In this document: piece by piece, positions 1 to 8,509 of the stretch
Layout: every line of letters starts with the position of its first letter
Position numbering within the stretch: the first letter of the stretch is position 1
Origin: CAYSCS01 sp964429695
GTDB lineage: Bacteria > Acidobacteriota > Aminicenantia > Aminicenantales > Aminicenantaceae
NCBI GenBank assembly: GCA_964429695.1
Contig: CAYSCS010000078.1
Coordinates: 1-32,753 of the forward strand
Length of the DNA stretch: 32,753 nt
Direction of reading: 5' to 3'
Notes under the pieces: model-generated
Told to the model about the DNA's origin: nothing
Seen by the model: only the letters and a program-made list of their open reading frames with translations
Database searches by the model: none
Program-made: the position numbers and the translations under genes

Positions 1-2
1 GG

Positions 3-72
3 ACAAAGCATAAACTGTGGGAATATCTGTTCCAGATTCCAAAATGTCAAAGACGAATGATCCAAAGCAAAA
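3..72. repeat. Dispersed repeat, left copy
   Basis: This 70-nt stretch aligns without gaps to 32684-32753 at 53 of 70 positions (about 76 percent). The best-conserved core is GATTCCAAAAT followed by AAGACG and ATGATCCAA. Mismatches show no three-base periodicity, so the similarity is probably not protein-driven. A weak hairpin (GGAATATCTG against CAGATTCC) lies inside. The copy may continue to the left of the window. No known family is recognised. Confidence 0.7.
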
Positions 73-468
73 TAGTCATCTAGCGCAAAAGGCTCAGGTC
101 AGGGGTATGCAAAATCAACGGTGTTAGTGGAGCGAGATGAGTATACAGGAAGGTCTTGTTCATATTGTAGGATGTGAGTGTACTCGATGCAGTAAGGATG
201 TTTTAATGTTAGGATGGGTGGGAGCTTGATAAAAGAATTTCTAGAGATGGAGTAGTTTTTACGGGGAGAGAGCTGTTGGATAGATGTGTATTTTGGCAAG
301 GACGTATGTAAAGTAGACTAAAAAGTTGTAAGGAGAGACATTTGTAGGCGGGAAGGTAGCCCATAACCAGATTTGCCATGAGGCGAAGCGCTGAGCTTTA
401 ACAAGAAGGGTTATCATGATTAATTTTTAAAATCATTCTATAAAATATTTGCTACGAGAAAGGAAGGC
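73..468. other. Non-coding left flank
   Basis: About 400 bases downstream of the methyltransferase gene. The longest open frame is 66 codons on the minus strand (99-299); it has no Shine-Dalgarno sequence and no recognisable similarity. The plus strand is purine-rich and its frames are broken by several stops. This could be decayed mobile DNA attached to the edge repeat, but nothing identifies it. Confidence 0.4.
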
Positions 469-2019
469 TCATTTTTTCTCATAAACGAGAAGATAGCTGT
501 GGATTATCTCAAGAAATTCATTTGGCTTTTTATCTGAAAAAGAATTGAGCTTTGAAGTTGAACTTTCAGGAGTGACTATTATGATTTCTTTTAACCATAA
601 ATTATGATCTTTTATGTAGTCTACAGCCAGTTTGCCAAAAGGAATAAGTTGGTTTCCACTCCTTATATCTCTCGTTTCAATGGCTATAAAACCATCTGGG
701 CAAAGCCTGGGTTCTAGCTGCTCCACTGTGGTACTAACTGTTTGTAAAATACTTTCTGGCTGGAGAACTGAATAAGAATCCTCATCGCTTGCAACCTTGA
801 CCCAGCCTAATTTATATTTTTTATTTATTTTCAAGGGGATTGTCTCCTCTCTGATATTTTTCCCAGAAACTTTTAAGCATATAAATTTATCTCTGCTTGC
901 ATAACGCTGAATAAGATTGCTTACTAATAAAGAATCTTTATTTTTTGTGGGAAAAATCCAGACTGTTGTAGTCTCTAAAGGTGAGATTTCTTTGCTCAGT
1001 TTAAGCATCTTCTTTTCTAAAAATGACGTGTAAATTTGGGTTGATATTTTCTTTATTTTGGTTTGTTCAAGAGGTTTTTCAAATACGGGGAGATATTCAT
1101 GGGCTAAAAGGAGAAAATTATTTTCAATACTTTTGTTATACCAGAATCCAGTAGTCTTGCAATTATGCTGTCTTTTAATTATCAGCTCTCTTAAATAAAA
1201 ACCTGCCTCTAAAAATATATTAATCAACATAAAGCCCAAAGGTATGACATGTCTCTTCCTCCTCATATCACCAATTAGTAAGGCACATTGTCTTCCCGGT
1301 TTTAGAATTCTTAAGCTCTCCTTAGCTACTTTCTTCATCTCTACTAAAAATTCTTTAACATCGAGAAAAGAAAGGTCTTTTGCTTTTTTATCTGTATACT
1401 GGATTATATTGGCATAGGGTGGATGGGTGCAGATAAGGTCTACTGATTCATTTGTCAACCAGGACAAGTCTCTGGCATCCTGGACTCGAAGCTCGGGTTC
1501 ATAATACTCCCTTTTGCTTTCTTCTAGAAAGGGAAGGAGATTAATCGGAAAGTCAAGATTTTCTCGGGCCAATTCAATTGCCTTCTCGTTAATATCGGAG
1601 GCAATGCATCTCCTCCCAAGCAATTTAGCCTCAATCGCAGTTGTTCCTGCTCCACAAAACATGTCTAAAACCAATTCCCCGGGTTTTGAATAGCGGAGGA
1701 TAATGTTTCTCGGAATGTAAGGGGAGTAATTACCGCGGTACTCACCACTATGGGTAGCCCAATTTCCTCTTTGTTTAAAACTCCAGACAGAAGTTTTCTC
1801 CAAGCTGAAATTATTAGGGTTAAGAAATTTTATTTGTTTCTTTTTGTTAAGATTACTTATATTAATTCCTTTTTTCTGAGTAATAACCTTTTCAATGAAC
1901 TTGAAAGAGACTCCGTATTTCTCTCCTATCTCAATATCAGGAGTTCCTCTTGCTTTTTCCCTAAGGATTGCTTCCTGTAAATCTTCTTTCGACTTAAAAG
2001 CCTTTTTATTTTCAACCAT
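469..2019 (-). CDS. DNA methyltransferase (N6-adenine/N4-cytosine type) with duplicated fold
   Basis: Predicted AdoMet-dependent DNA amino-methyltransferase, 516 residues. Seen: an HTH-like N-terminus (about 10-50); motif I DMFCGAGTT (119-127), the AdoMet-binding loop; an acidic SDIN end of the next strand (141-144); and the catalytic motif THPPY (198-202). The order motif I then motif IV is not that of beta-class enzymes. Residues about 345-516 repeat the pattern of 72-316: LEKTSVWSF/LETTTVWIF, IGDMRRKRHVIPLGF/ETRDIRSGNQLIPFG, and HEYLPVFEK/HSYLLVYEK. The second copy has neither motif I nor a PPY motif, so it looks catalytically empty. The gene starts 4 nt after the DpnII-like endonuclease stop, so the two are probably co-transcribed and this enzyme would protect the same site, presumably GATC. 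That specificity is inferred from the partner. The Shine-Dalgarno is weak (GAG), consistent with translational coupling. Confidence 0.9.
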   Translation of the reverse strand: MVENKKAFKSKEDLQEAILREKARGTPDIEIGEKYGVSFKFIEKVITQKKGINISNLNKKKQIKFLNPNNFSLEKTSVWSFKQRGNWATHSGEYRGNYSPYIPRNIILRYSKPGELVLDMFCGAGTTAIEAKLLGRRCIASDINEKAIELARENLDFPINLLPFLEESKREYYEPELRVQDARDLSWLTNESVDLICTHPPYANIIQYTDKKAKDLSFLDVKEFLVEMKKVAKESLRILKPGRQCALLIGDMRRKRHVIPLGFMLINIFLEAGFYLRELIIKRQHNCKTTGFWYNKSIENNFLLLAHEYLPVFEKPLEQTKIKKISTQIYTSFLEKKMLKLSKEISPLETTTVWIFPTKNKDSLLVSNLIQRYASRDKFICLKVSGKNIREETIPLKINKKYKLGWVKVASDEDSYSVLQPESILQTVSTTVEQLEPRLCPDGFIAIETRDIRSGNQLIPFGKLAVDYIKDHNLWLKEIIIVTPESSTSKLNSFSDKKPNEFLEIIHSYLLVYEKK

Positions 2020-2023
2020 AGGC

Positions 2024-2920
2024 TCAGATTATACGCACTATTTTTTCAAGAAAACCATTTTTCGCTAAATTAATATTCAGAATGAAATCAATTTCTTCTA
2101 TTGCCCTTATCAATTGATTCTGACAACTTTTCCACCCCGGACCATCAGTTATCCAGATAAAATATAAACCAGCCTTTCTGAGTTCATGTTGTCGATTTAT
2201 ATAAGAATCAACAATTTCCTGGGGTTTGGAGCCAGGGCCACTATAAAAATTTGTCTCAATATTGATTAGCTTATTTTTATTTTTTACCAGGATAAAATCA
2301 GTTTTTCTATTCTTTAAACTAGCTGGAATATGATATCCAAATTTTTGTAAGGTTGCGAACTTTTTTTGTCTAATTATTCTCGTTATTTTTAAATTTTCTT
2401 TAACTTCGTCTATTAAGCTTTCTATCAAATCTTCCATTATTCCACCGCTCCTATTTTTGCGGACATTGCTGTCGAGTCCCACTTCAATTCCAGCAACATA
2501 ATCTATTATGCTGGCAGTAGATAATCTTTGGAGAAAATCTTTAAGACCAGTTCTTATAACGAAGTTAACCATCAGGTCTACTTCTTTTTCAGAAAGCTTT
2601 CGAGGGGTAAAGTCATACTCAAGTATATTGAATTCAGAGGCCAAAAGATCATCTATTATTTTCAGTCTTAATTCTCTTACAGCTATTAGAAGAGGAAGGC
2701 AAGGAAGCACCTCTGGATATTGGGAGAGGATTTTTCTTAAGGTTGAGTCGAAATTGTTGTTCTTGATTAGGCAGTTTAGAATGTTTAGTTCAATAGAATA
2801 CTTATGGACATTCTCTTTAACCTTTTCCCAGTCAACAAAGAATCGGTGACCCCAGTTGGTTTCTATTAGAGTCTCTAAGAAATAGTCCTTTATTTTTTCC
2901 AGAGTGTTTAATCCTGAAAG
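2024..2920 (-). CDS. DpnII/MboI-family type II restriction endonuclease, start codon problematic
   Basis: Cleaves GATC in the characterised members of the family. From the first usable GTG (2708-2710) the protein is 228 residues. It shows RSGGIMEDLIE (88-98), TDF (137-139) with INIETNFY (149-156) as the probable PD-(D/E)xK nuclease core (D138, E152), then GSK...SYI and FIWITDGPGW (184-193). All of these are DpnII-like. The frame stays open for 70 more codons upstream, to a TAG at 2921-2923, and that stretch reads as the missing family N-terminus (for example RFFVDWEKVKENV, ELNILN). It contains no ATG, GTG or TTG. The full frame (298 residues) matches the family's usual length of roughly 290; the GTG-started protein would be short. 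Either a CTG at 2900-2902 (AGGA 9 nt upstream) is used, or one base has been lost just after an ATG at 2938-2940. It is uncertain whether the enzyme is active. Confidence 0.85.
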   Translation of the reverse strand, partial: LSGLNTLEKIKDYFLETLIETNWGHRFFVDWEKVKENVHKYSIELNILNCLIKNNNFDSTLRKILSQYPEVLPCLPLLIAVRELRLKIIDDLLASEFNILEYDFTPRKLSEKEVDLMVNFVIRTGLKDFLQRLSTASIIDYVAGIEVGLDSNVRKNRSGGIMEDLIESLIDEVKENLKITRIIRQKKFATLQKFGYHIPASLKNRKTDFILVKNKNKLINIETNFYSGPGSKPQEIVDSYINRQHELRKAGLYFIWITDGPGWKSCQNQLIRAIEEIDFILNINLAKNGFLEKIVRII

Positions 2921-3089
2921 CTAAGAATGTATTTTAACATTCATTGTTTAAATTATAACTGTCTCTTGAGCTTTTTATCAACTGGATGTTGTATATAGAT
3001 AGGTTAATTAGAGGATTTTTCTCAATGTAGTGGTAGTCTTTCTGCGCAGAAGTGTTTAAAGTAAAAAACCTGACCTTAAAACCAAGAAA

Positions 3090-4343
3090 TTAAAACTTAT
3101 ACACCTTGAATTCTTTGACACACGGAGGCCCAGGAGTAAAGTATAAAACTGGCGGCTCTGAAAGAACCATTATGGAGGAGCCAGCCGTAAAGGCACCGCT
3201 TCCATCTCCATTTTTAATCCGGCACACAGGATTTTTAGGGTCGTCACGAGAAGAGAGAGCCTCCTTGACCTTCTCAACTGTTATTACTTCTTGTGGGTCC
3301 TTAAGGCGTTTTTCAAGCGCTTCATACCGAATCTCAGAGTTTCCAGGAGATTGTGGCTTCTTTTCTTGAGGGAGCTTTTTTAAGATTTCCTGGTAGATAC
3401 TCTGGTCATCATTGACCAGCGCATGATTTGTGTGATAAAGCCTTTTTGCACCTTCATATGGCCAGAAGCGCACAACCTTATTGGCCGAGCACTCCCAGGA
3501 AGAAACTTCCCCGGGTCCCCCAAGAATGTAATTTTGACCAGAAGCATGATTTATAGTTTGAATAAACCTTACTGCATCTTCATAATTTTTCTGTGATAGA
3601 ACTCCGCGGTGAATGAAGGCCACAGGCAGACCATCCTTTCGCTGGTTTAATTCGAGGAGAGCATTACAGCAGATTCCAAGAGAATGATTGTTAATTCCAT
3701 TAGCGGCAATGAGCCCGGCATAAGAGAAAATAAAGGATTCAAGAGAAGAATCTTGATGCTTCACATGGAGAATGACCTGGTATCCATCGACAAAGCCTGG
3801 GATATCCAGGTTTTGGGCCACGATAGGGGGGATGCCTTCTTGACCATATACTCCGAGAGCGCTGCAGTGTTTTGATTCAGGAATGATGATACCGAGTTTT
3901 CTGTTGCGGCTGTACCACCATTCTTCATCGACTAACTGGAAAGCGTACATGGTTTTGAAATCGATACCAGAGCCCTCTGCGATTCCTCTTACTTCTTCAA
4001 GAAGGTCAGGGGTCCATTTTTCAATGGCTTTAATAAAATTCGTGTTCTGGACAAATTCTTCAATATAGGCATCAGGGTTCATTTCGTTGGCTTTATGAAG
4101 TTCCTCCTTCCAGATGCTTACAATTTCAGAGATCTTTGACCTCAAGCTCTCGCCATGAATCTGACCTCTTCGCTTTGGTGGACCTTCAAGCACGATTATG
4201 TTTAAACCCTCTTCGCTAGTTATGAGTGTCTCAGCACTTTTTGGTGATAATTCATTTTTTTCATAGCCAGGGATGAAAGAGTTACTGAGCGCAAACCCGG
4301 CGGTTGCCCAGAGACTATTTTGTAGAAATGTTCTTCTTTTCAT
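3090..4343 (-). CDS. Secreted C45-family acyltransferase/amidase (IAT-like Ntn hydrolase)
   Basis: Predicted linear-amide C-N hydrolase of the acyl-CoA:6-aminopenicillanic acid acyltransferase type, 417 residues. The start MKRRTFLQNS followed by a hydrophobic stretch resembles a Tat or Sec signal peptide; the Shine-Dalgarno AGGAGGAGG lies just upstream of the ATG. RRGQIHGE (58-65) matches the family's early G-x-x-hG segment. KHCSALGVYGQEG (158-170) is the expected autocleavage site, with Cys160 becoming the N-terminal nucleophile, and AQNLD (176-180) is also typical. GINNHSLGICCNAL matches the later conserved block. Natural substrates of bacterial relatives are mostly unknown; N-acyl amino acids, peptides or lactams are possible. 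It is transcribed alone. Confidence 0.85.
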   Translation of the reverse strand: MKRRTFLQNSLWATAGFALSNSFIPGYEKNELSPKSAETLITSEEGLNIIVLEGPPKRRGQIHGESLRSKISEIVSIWKEELHKANEMNPDAYIEEFVQNTNFIKAIEKWTPDLLEEVRGIAEGSGIDFKTMYAFQLVDEEWWYSRNRKLGIIIPESKHCSALGVYGQEGIPPIVAQNLDIPGFVDGYQVILHVKHQDSSLESFIFSYAGLIAANGINNHSLGICCNALLELNQRKDGLPVAFIHRGVLSQKNYEDAVRFIQTINHASGQNYILGGPGEVSSWECSANKVVRFWPYEGAKRLYHTNHALVNDDQSIYQEILKKLPQEKKPQSPGNSEIRYEALEKRLKDPQEVITVEKVKEALSSRDDPKNPVCRIKNGDGSGAFTAGSSIMVLSEPPVLYFTPGPPCVKEFKVYKF

Positions 4344-4393
4344 TCACCTCCTCCTTTATAATTATAATTTTTTAGATAATTTTTTAGACACAT

Positions 4394-4519
4394 AGAAAAA
4401 TTAGAAATTATTGAAATATGAATAAACCTTCATGCCCACTGAAAATATCTTACCTCCGGCCAAACCTTTTTGAAAATTGTATTCATTCAATAAGTTGAAA
4501 AATTATTTCTAATTTTTTG
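4394..4519. repeat. Imperfect inverted repeat, possibly MITE-like or a structured RNA
   Basis: The left arm begins AAAAATTAGAAAT (4396-4408) and continues TATTGAAATATGAATA. The right arm ends ATTTCTAATTTTT (4505-4517), preceded at 4486 by TATTCATTCAATA. The outer 13 bp are perfectly complementary. The inner segments also pair if about 13 nt of the right arm loop out. The whole element is about 125 bp with no coding capacity. It may be a small non-autonomous element or a fold-back; target duplications were not established. Confidence 0.45.
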
Positions 4520-4970
4520 TGATTAAGATTCAATTTGAAAAGCCTTACTTCTTGGGTTGGCAATTTCTCTTTATTTTTCAAGGCAAAGATAGAGAAAAAT
4601 GGTTTATAACAGAGCCGTAAAATGAAGTCAAATCAATCGGCTTATCTTCCGAGGGAGTGATAGAAGTGTTAATCCTCAAACAAGAAAGTAAGGATAGCTT
4701 GAGGCGTGGATTGGATTTAAGATCCGGGATATACGTTAGATAATGAAGAAAGGACATTTTATGTTTTTCTAAATCTTAACCTTTAAAAATAAAAGAAGAT
4801 ATCTATTTCTTTTTGCTCTGTAGATGTGAATTAACTCATCCAAGAAGAGCCCTATTTTGCGAGGGATAAAGTAATTTTGGAGAGTCGTAAAAACCTGATT
4901 GAAAAAGATTTAAATGTAGCAAAAATTAGTAAAAATTGAGAATATAAATTAAAATTAAAGAAAATTTAAA

Positions 4971-4977
4971 AGGAGGG
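4971..4977 (+). promoter_or_regulatory. Ribosome binding site deciding the TTG start of mscL
   Basis: AGGAGGG lies 7 nt before the TTG at 4985-4987. No ATG or GTG is suitably placed, and the protein starting at this TTG (MLKGFKSFIMRGN) matches the conserved MscL N-terminus, so TTG is the real start. Confidence 0.75.
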
Positions 4978-4984
4978 AAAAGAA

Positions 4985-5359
4985 TTGTTAAAAGGGTTTA
5001 AAAGCTTTATCATGCGTGGCAATGTTGTTGATTTAGCAGTAGCGGTTATTATAGGAGCTGCGTTTAATCAAATTGTTAACTCGATGGTGGGCGATGTCTT
5101 GACTCCCTTGATTGGAGCCATCTTTGGACGTCCAGATTTTTCAGGTATCATGATTGGTCCTGTAGCTTTAGGTAAATTCATAAACGCTGTAGTGAATTTT
5201 CTGATTGTGACCGCTGCAATCTATTTTGCCATAGTCGTCCCCATGAGGAAAATCATGGAGCACTTTGAAAAAAAGAAGGCAGAACAACCAGCTCCAGCAC
5301 CTTCAGAAGAACTTCGGCTTCTTTCTGAAATTCTGGATACTCTTAAGCAGAGGGTCTGA
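4985..5359 (+). CDS. mscL: Large-conductance mechanosensitive channel MscL
   Basis: Inner-membrane homopentameric pore that opens on sudden turgor increase and releases solutes during hypo-osmotic shock. The 124 residues show the amphipathic N-terminal helix (KGFKSFIMRGNVVDLAV), TM1 with VAVIIGAAFNQIVNS (the tightly packed gate), a short periplasmic loop (about 45-65), TM2 around VNFLIVTAAIYFAIVVP (69-86) and a charged cytoplasmic helix ending EILDTLKQRV. Length is slightly below the E. coli protein, with a short loop. Translation starts at TTG. It appears monocistronic. A weak all-AT palindrome follows the stop but is not a convincing terminator. Confidence 0.97.
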   Translation: MLKGFKSFIMRGNVVDLAVAVIIGAAFNQIVNSMVGDVLTPLIGAIFGRPDFSGIMIGPVALGKFINAVVNFLIVTAAIYFAIVVPMRKIMEHFEKKKAEQPAPAPSEELRLLSEILDTLKQRV

Positions 5360-5758
5360 ATAAATAAAGTCTTTTATTTACCCTCAAAATTTGTTGTGTT
5401 TTGGAAAAATTAAATGTTGAGGAGCTTTTTAGCGTTAAATGAAGAAAAATTAAGTTTTTGGGCGAAAACAAGGGAGCTTATTCCTTTTAATATAATTAAG
5501 GAGAGGCTGAAGGATGATATTATGATGTAACGTATTGCTTTAAAAATCTTATGAGGTTTCCATGGAGTAATTCCAGGCTTCATTTTTCGGGCTCATACCC
5601 TGCATAATGATTCTTTTTTTCCACGGCATTGTTGGAATAGCTAGAATTATTGACTTTTTTTATGTATATTTTTTTATTTAAAGGAGAAGATATTATACGT
5701 CTGATTAATTATTGGGCTGAATGAGTTTATTACGGAGGTTTATTGAGGAGAAGGAATC
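5360..5758. other. Intergenic region, no supported gene
   Basis: A 399-bp gap. Just after mscL there is an 8-bp AT-only palindrome with loop GTCT (5361-5380). An ATG frame of 38 codons (5414-5530) has a protein-like composition but no clear Shine-Dalgarno sequence or recognised family, so it is not called a gene. GAGGAGAAGG before 5759 is the binding site for the next gene. Confidence 0.5.
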
Positions 5759-7570
5759 ATGAAAGAAAAGCCAGGAAAAATTTCAATTTTAAAAATTAAT
5801 GGCATTTTTGCTTTTTTGCTTTCTTCAATCCTCATCGTAATTTTTCTCAACGCCTGTTCGAAGAGAATAAAAGAGACTGCAGACCTTGTTCTTTACAACG
5901 CAAACATCTATACCCTTGAAGAATCATTGCCGAAAGCCTCGGCTTTAGTCATAAAAGGAAATAAGATTCTCGATGTCTGTGCTGAGGATGAGAGAGCTCT
6001 CAAATACTCAGGGCCTGAGACAAGGTTAATCGACCTTAAAGGAGCTTTTGTAACGCCAGGCATAATCGATGCTCATGTCCATTTCAATCATGCTGGTGCA
6101 CTCCTCAATGACGCCAATCTCATGACTGTCTCCGATGAATCTGGTCTTCGTCAGGAAATTTCGCGGGTCGCAAGCTTGCTGGGTAAGGGTGAGTGGATTG
6201 CAGAGGGTCTCTGGGGTGCTTACGAACAGTGGGCACTGGGGGATGCGGGAAAAGGAGAAGGCTCGATTAAAAAGAAAAATCTCTGGAGACCAAACCGCAG
6301 GATGATAGATGACCTTACACCAGATAACCCCGTCTTTGTGTGTCGCTATGATTTTAAGGAGTGGCTTGCAAACAGCACCGCGCTTAAGGAATCGGGTCTG
6401 GATAAAAACCCTCTTCCAGGACTTGAGCTCGATAAAGATGGACGTCCAACCGGCATAGTTTTCCCCTCTACCCCAGCCTTTGAAGCCATACAGAGAGCCC
6501 AGAGACCGAAATCAGAAGAGAGATTGCTTGATGAGAATAGGGCGGCGCTTAAGGCTCTTCGAGAGGCAGGGATAGTTGAGATTCATGATATTGCCACTGA
6601 AGACCAGATAGAAAGGTTTATCAAGCTTCAAGAAAATGGAGAGCTTAGCTGCCGAGTCTGGCTCCGTCCTGACCTCTCTCTTGCCTCATGGCTTAAAGAG
6701 CAAGGGTTTACCATGGGGGTTCACCCCAAGACTGGAAAGAGAGATGGTTGGCTTCGTTATGGGGCTTTGAAAGGTTATATTGATGGGATCATGGGTACGC
6801 ATGGAGCGCTCTTCTTTGAACCCTACACAGACCAACCTGATAATTATGGACACTGGCGCCAACATACTTCAGACGACCCCGAGCTCAAAGTCGGAAACAT
6901 GGAGAAGATGTATAAATTGATAAAAATAGGCCTGGAAGCTGGTTTTGTGCCCAATGTCCATGCAATCGGAGATAGAGGTGTGGCTGAGATGCTTAATCTC
7001 TATGAGAGACTGAAGAAGGAAGGGGTTGAGTTGAGAGGATTCAGAATCATCCATGCCCAAGTAATAAGGCCTCAAGATTTCCCCAGATTTAAGGACCTTG
7101 GAGTTATCGCCGAGGTTAACCCCTATCATGTTTCCGATGATATGCGCTGGATGGAAGAAAGAATCGGTCATGAACGATGTAGAGGAGCATATGCCTTTAG
7201 GTCTCTTCTTCAGAATGGAGCGATTCTCAGCTTCGGCTCTGACTGGCCTGGAACCAGTGCCGCTATCTACCATATGCATCCGAAATACTTAATTTATGCT
7301 GCCGTGACCCGAAAGACTTTGAGTGGTGAGCCAGAGAGAGGCTGGTTTCCTGAAGAGAAAATCTCTGTGGAGGAAGCCTTGAAGGCTTACACCATCAACA
7401 ATGCACATGCAGCCTTTGAGGGGGACATTCGTGGCTCACTCAAGAGGGGAAAGCTGGCAGACGTAACAGTCTTTGACCGAAACCTGCTTGTAATTCCTGC
7501 CGAAGAGATTCTTCAGACAGAAGTGTTGATGACAATCGTGGATGGAAAGATAGTATTTGAAAAAGAGTAA
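5759..7570 (+). CDS. Amidohydrolase family 3 (YtcJ-like) lipoprotein
   Basis: Metal-dependent amidohydrolase, 603 residues, predicted to be a membrane-anchored lipoprotein: a hydrophobic helix (13-30) ends in the lipobox LNAC with Cys33. The mature part starts with the composite beta-sandwich (ADLVLYNANIYTL). The first metal motif is DAHVH (104-108, HxH). VHAIGDRG and a following IHAQVI supply further metal histidines, and SFGSDWP gives the conserved aspartate. The C-terminus (KRGKLADVTVFDRNLL) is the usual second half of the beta-sandwich. Length and motif order fit the YtcJ/amidohydrolase_3 group, whose substrates are mostly unknown (cyclic or N-acyl amides are plausible). GAGGAGAAGG precedes the ATG. 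It is probably transcribed alone. Confidence 0.92.
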   Translation: MKEKPGKISILKINGIFAFLLSSILIVIFLNACSKRIKETADLVLYNANIYTLEESLPKASALVIKGNKILDVCAEDERALKYSGPETRLIDLKGAFVTPGIIDAHVHFNHAGALLNDANLMTVSDESGLRQEISRVASLLGKGEWIAEGLWGAYEQWALGDAGKGEGSIKKKNLWRPNRRMIDDLTPDNPVFVCRYDFKEWLANSTALKESGLDKNPLPGLELDKDGRPTGIVFPSTPAFEAIQRAQRPKSEERLLDENRAALKALREAGIVEIHDIATEDQIERFIKLQENGELSCRVWLRPDLSLASWLKEQGFTMGVHPKTGKRDGWLRYGALKGYIDGIMGTHGALFFEPYTDQPDNYGHWRQHTSDDPELKVGNMEKMYKLIKIGLEAGFVPNVHAIGDRGVAEMLNLYERLKKEGVELRGFRIIHAQVIRPQDFPRFKDLGVIAEVNPYHVSDDMRWMEERIGHERCRGAYAFRSLLQNGAILSFGSDWPGTSAAIYHMHPKYLIYAAVTRKTLSGEPERGWFPEEKISVEEALKAYTINNAHAAFEGDIRGSLKRGKLADVTVFDRNLLVIPAEEILQTEVLMTIVDGKIVFEKE

Positions 7571-7672
7571 ACTCCATGAGACCTCATATTTTGACCTCGA
7601 TGATTTTAGTAAAATTTATCTTTAGCCTAGACTAAATCCTCCTGGAAGAGAAGGAGAAAAAGGAAGAAAAAT

Positions 7673-8134
7673 ATGGATGAAAAGGGGAAAAAGGAAGAGC
7701 ATGAAAAATTATTGGAGTTCCACAAGCGAATTGTAGAGTTGGAAAAATTAGAGCTTGAGAGAGAAGCAAAAAATAACGAACTTCTTGCAATCAAAAGAAA
7801 AATACACAAACTTTTTGATGATGACGAGGTGGGAATTGCAATTCTTCAGGATGCAATAATAAAATATGCCAATCCTAAATTGAGCAAATTAATAGGGTAT
7901 TCTCCTGAAGAACTCATCAACCAAACTTTTATCTTGTTTGTTCACCATGATGAGATTGCAAAGGTGGTTAAGAATTATATAGACCGCATGGCGGGGAAAG
8001 AAGTGCCTGCGATATACAGGATAAAAATTCTTCACAAAAACGGGAGTATTATTCAGGTTGAGATAAGAGCAAGTGAAATAAGATATCAGGGAAGGCCTGC
8101 TGATTTTGTCTTAATTAAGGAAGTTGAAAGTTGA
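7673..8134 (+). CDS. Small PAS-domain protein without output domain
   Basis: 153 residues. Residues 1-45 are a highly charged, Lys/Glu-rich coiled-coil segment. Residues about 46-150 form a PAS fold: DEVGIAILQDAIIKYANP, then IGYSPEELINQTFILFVHHDE, then RIKILHKNGSIIQVEIRAS and a final strand IRYQGRPADFVLIKEV. No kinase, GGDEF or HTH follows; the sequence after the stop shows no continuation. It could bind a small ligand and act through protein contacts, or be the surviving sensor part of a shortened histidine kinase. It begins 102 nt after the amidohydrolase stop on the same strand, with GAGGAAGA before the ATG, so co-transcription is possible. Confidence 0.8.
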   Translation: MDEKGKKEEHEKLLEFHKRIVELEKLELEREAKNNELLAIKRKIHKLFDDDEVGIAILQDAIIKYANPKLSKLIGYSPEELINQTFILFVHHDEIAKVVKNYIDRMAGKEVPAIYRIKILHKNGSIIQVEIRASEIRYQGRPADFVLIKEVES

Positions 8135-8509
8135 GGCTTAAATAATTCGCGCTTCTTGGGGATAAAAAATTCATCTTTTAAGAAGATTATTTCTTCTTCC
8201 CATGGAAGATTAGGAAAGAGGGTCTAAAATCTTGGCTATAAAAATGGAAATGTTAAGTACATTCTTTTTCTTGATCATGTTGTTTAAGAAACTTTTTAGG
8301 ACCTTTTGTTAGGCCACATTTGAACTGTCCCCACTTTTCCACAGTTGATTAAAATATGATCTTAAAATAGAAGGTGATAAATTATTTTGTTTTCGGCTTA
8401 AGACTACTCAAAAAAAGAAAACATTCAGTTTTTGTTTCCTGAGCTAAACTTTGGCTTTTAGTTTCAAGTTTGCTTCAAGGATTTTTCTCTTAACCACGAT
8501 TTAAATTTT
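8135..8509. other. Intergenic region between convergent genes
   Basis: A 375-bp gap between the PAS gene and the convergent beta-lactamase-like gene. No open frame with a ribosome binding site, no GC-rich hairpin with a T-tract, and no repeat was noticed. Confidence 0.5.

Larger units (their letters stand above)
4344..4984. other. Intergenic region with a long imperfect inverted repeat
   Basis: A 641-bp divergent region between the C45 gene (minus) and mscL (plus); it should hold the promoters of both. It contains an imperfect inverted repeat (listed separately). Otherwise it is AT-rich with no convincing open frame. The AT-rich stretch right after the C45 start (4360-4390) is a plausible promoter area, but no clear -35/-10 pair was chosen. 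Confidence 0.6.

Noticed and set aside
99..299. A 66-codon minus-strand frame
   Set aside because: No ribosome binding site, no family, and located in non-coding DNA next to the edge repeat.
5361..5380. Palindrome after mscL as a terminator
   Set aside because: An AT-only stem with a 4-nt loop and no following T-run; too weak to call.
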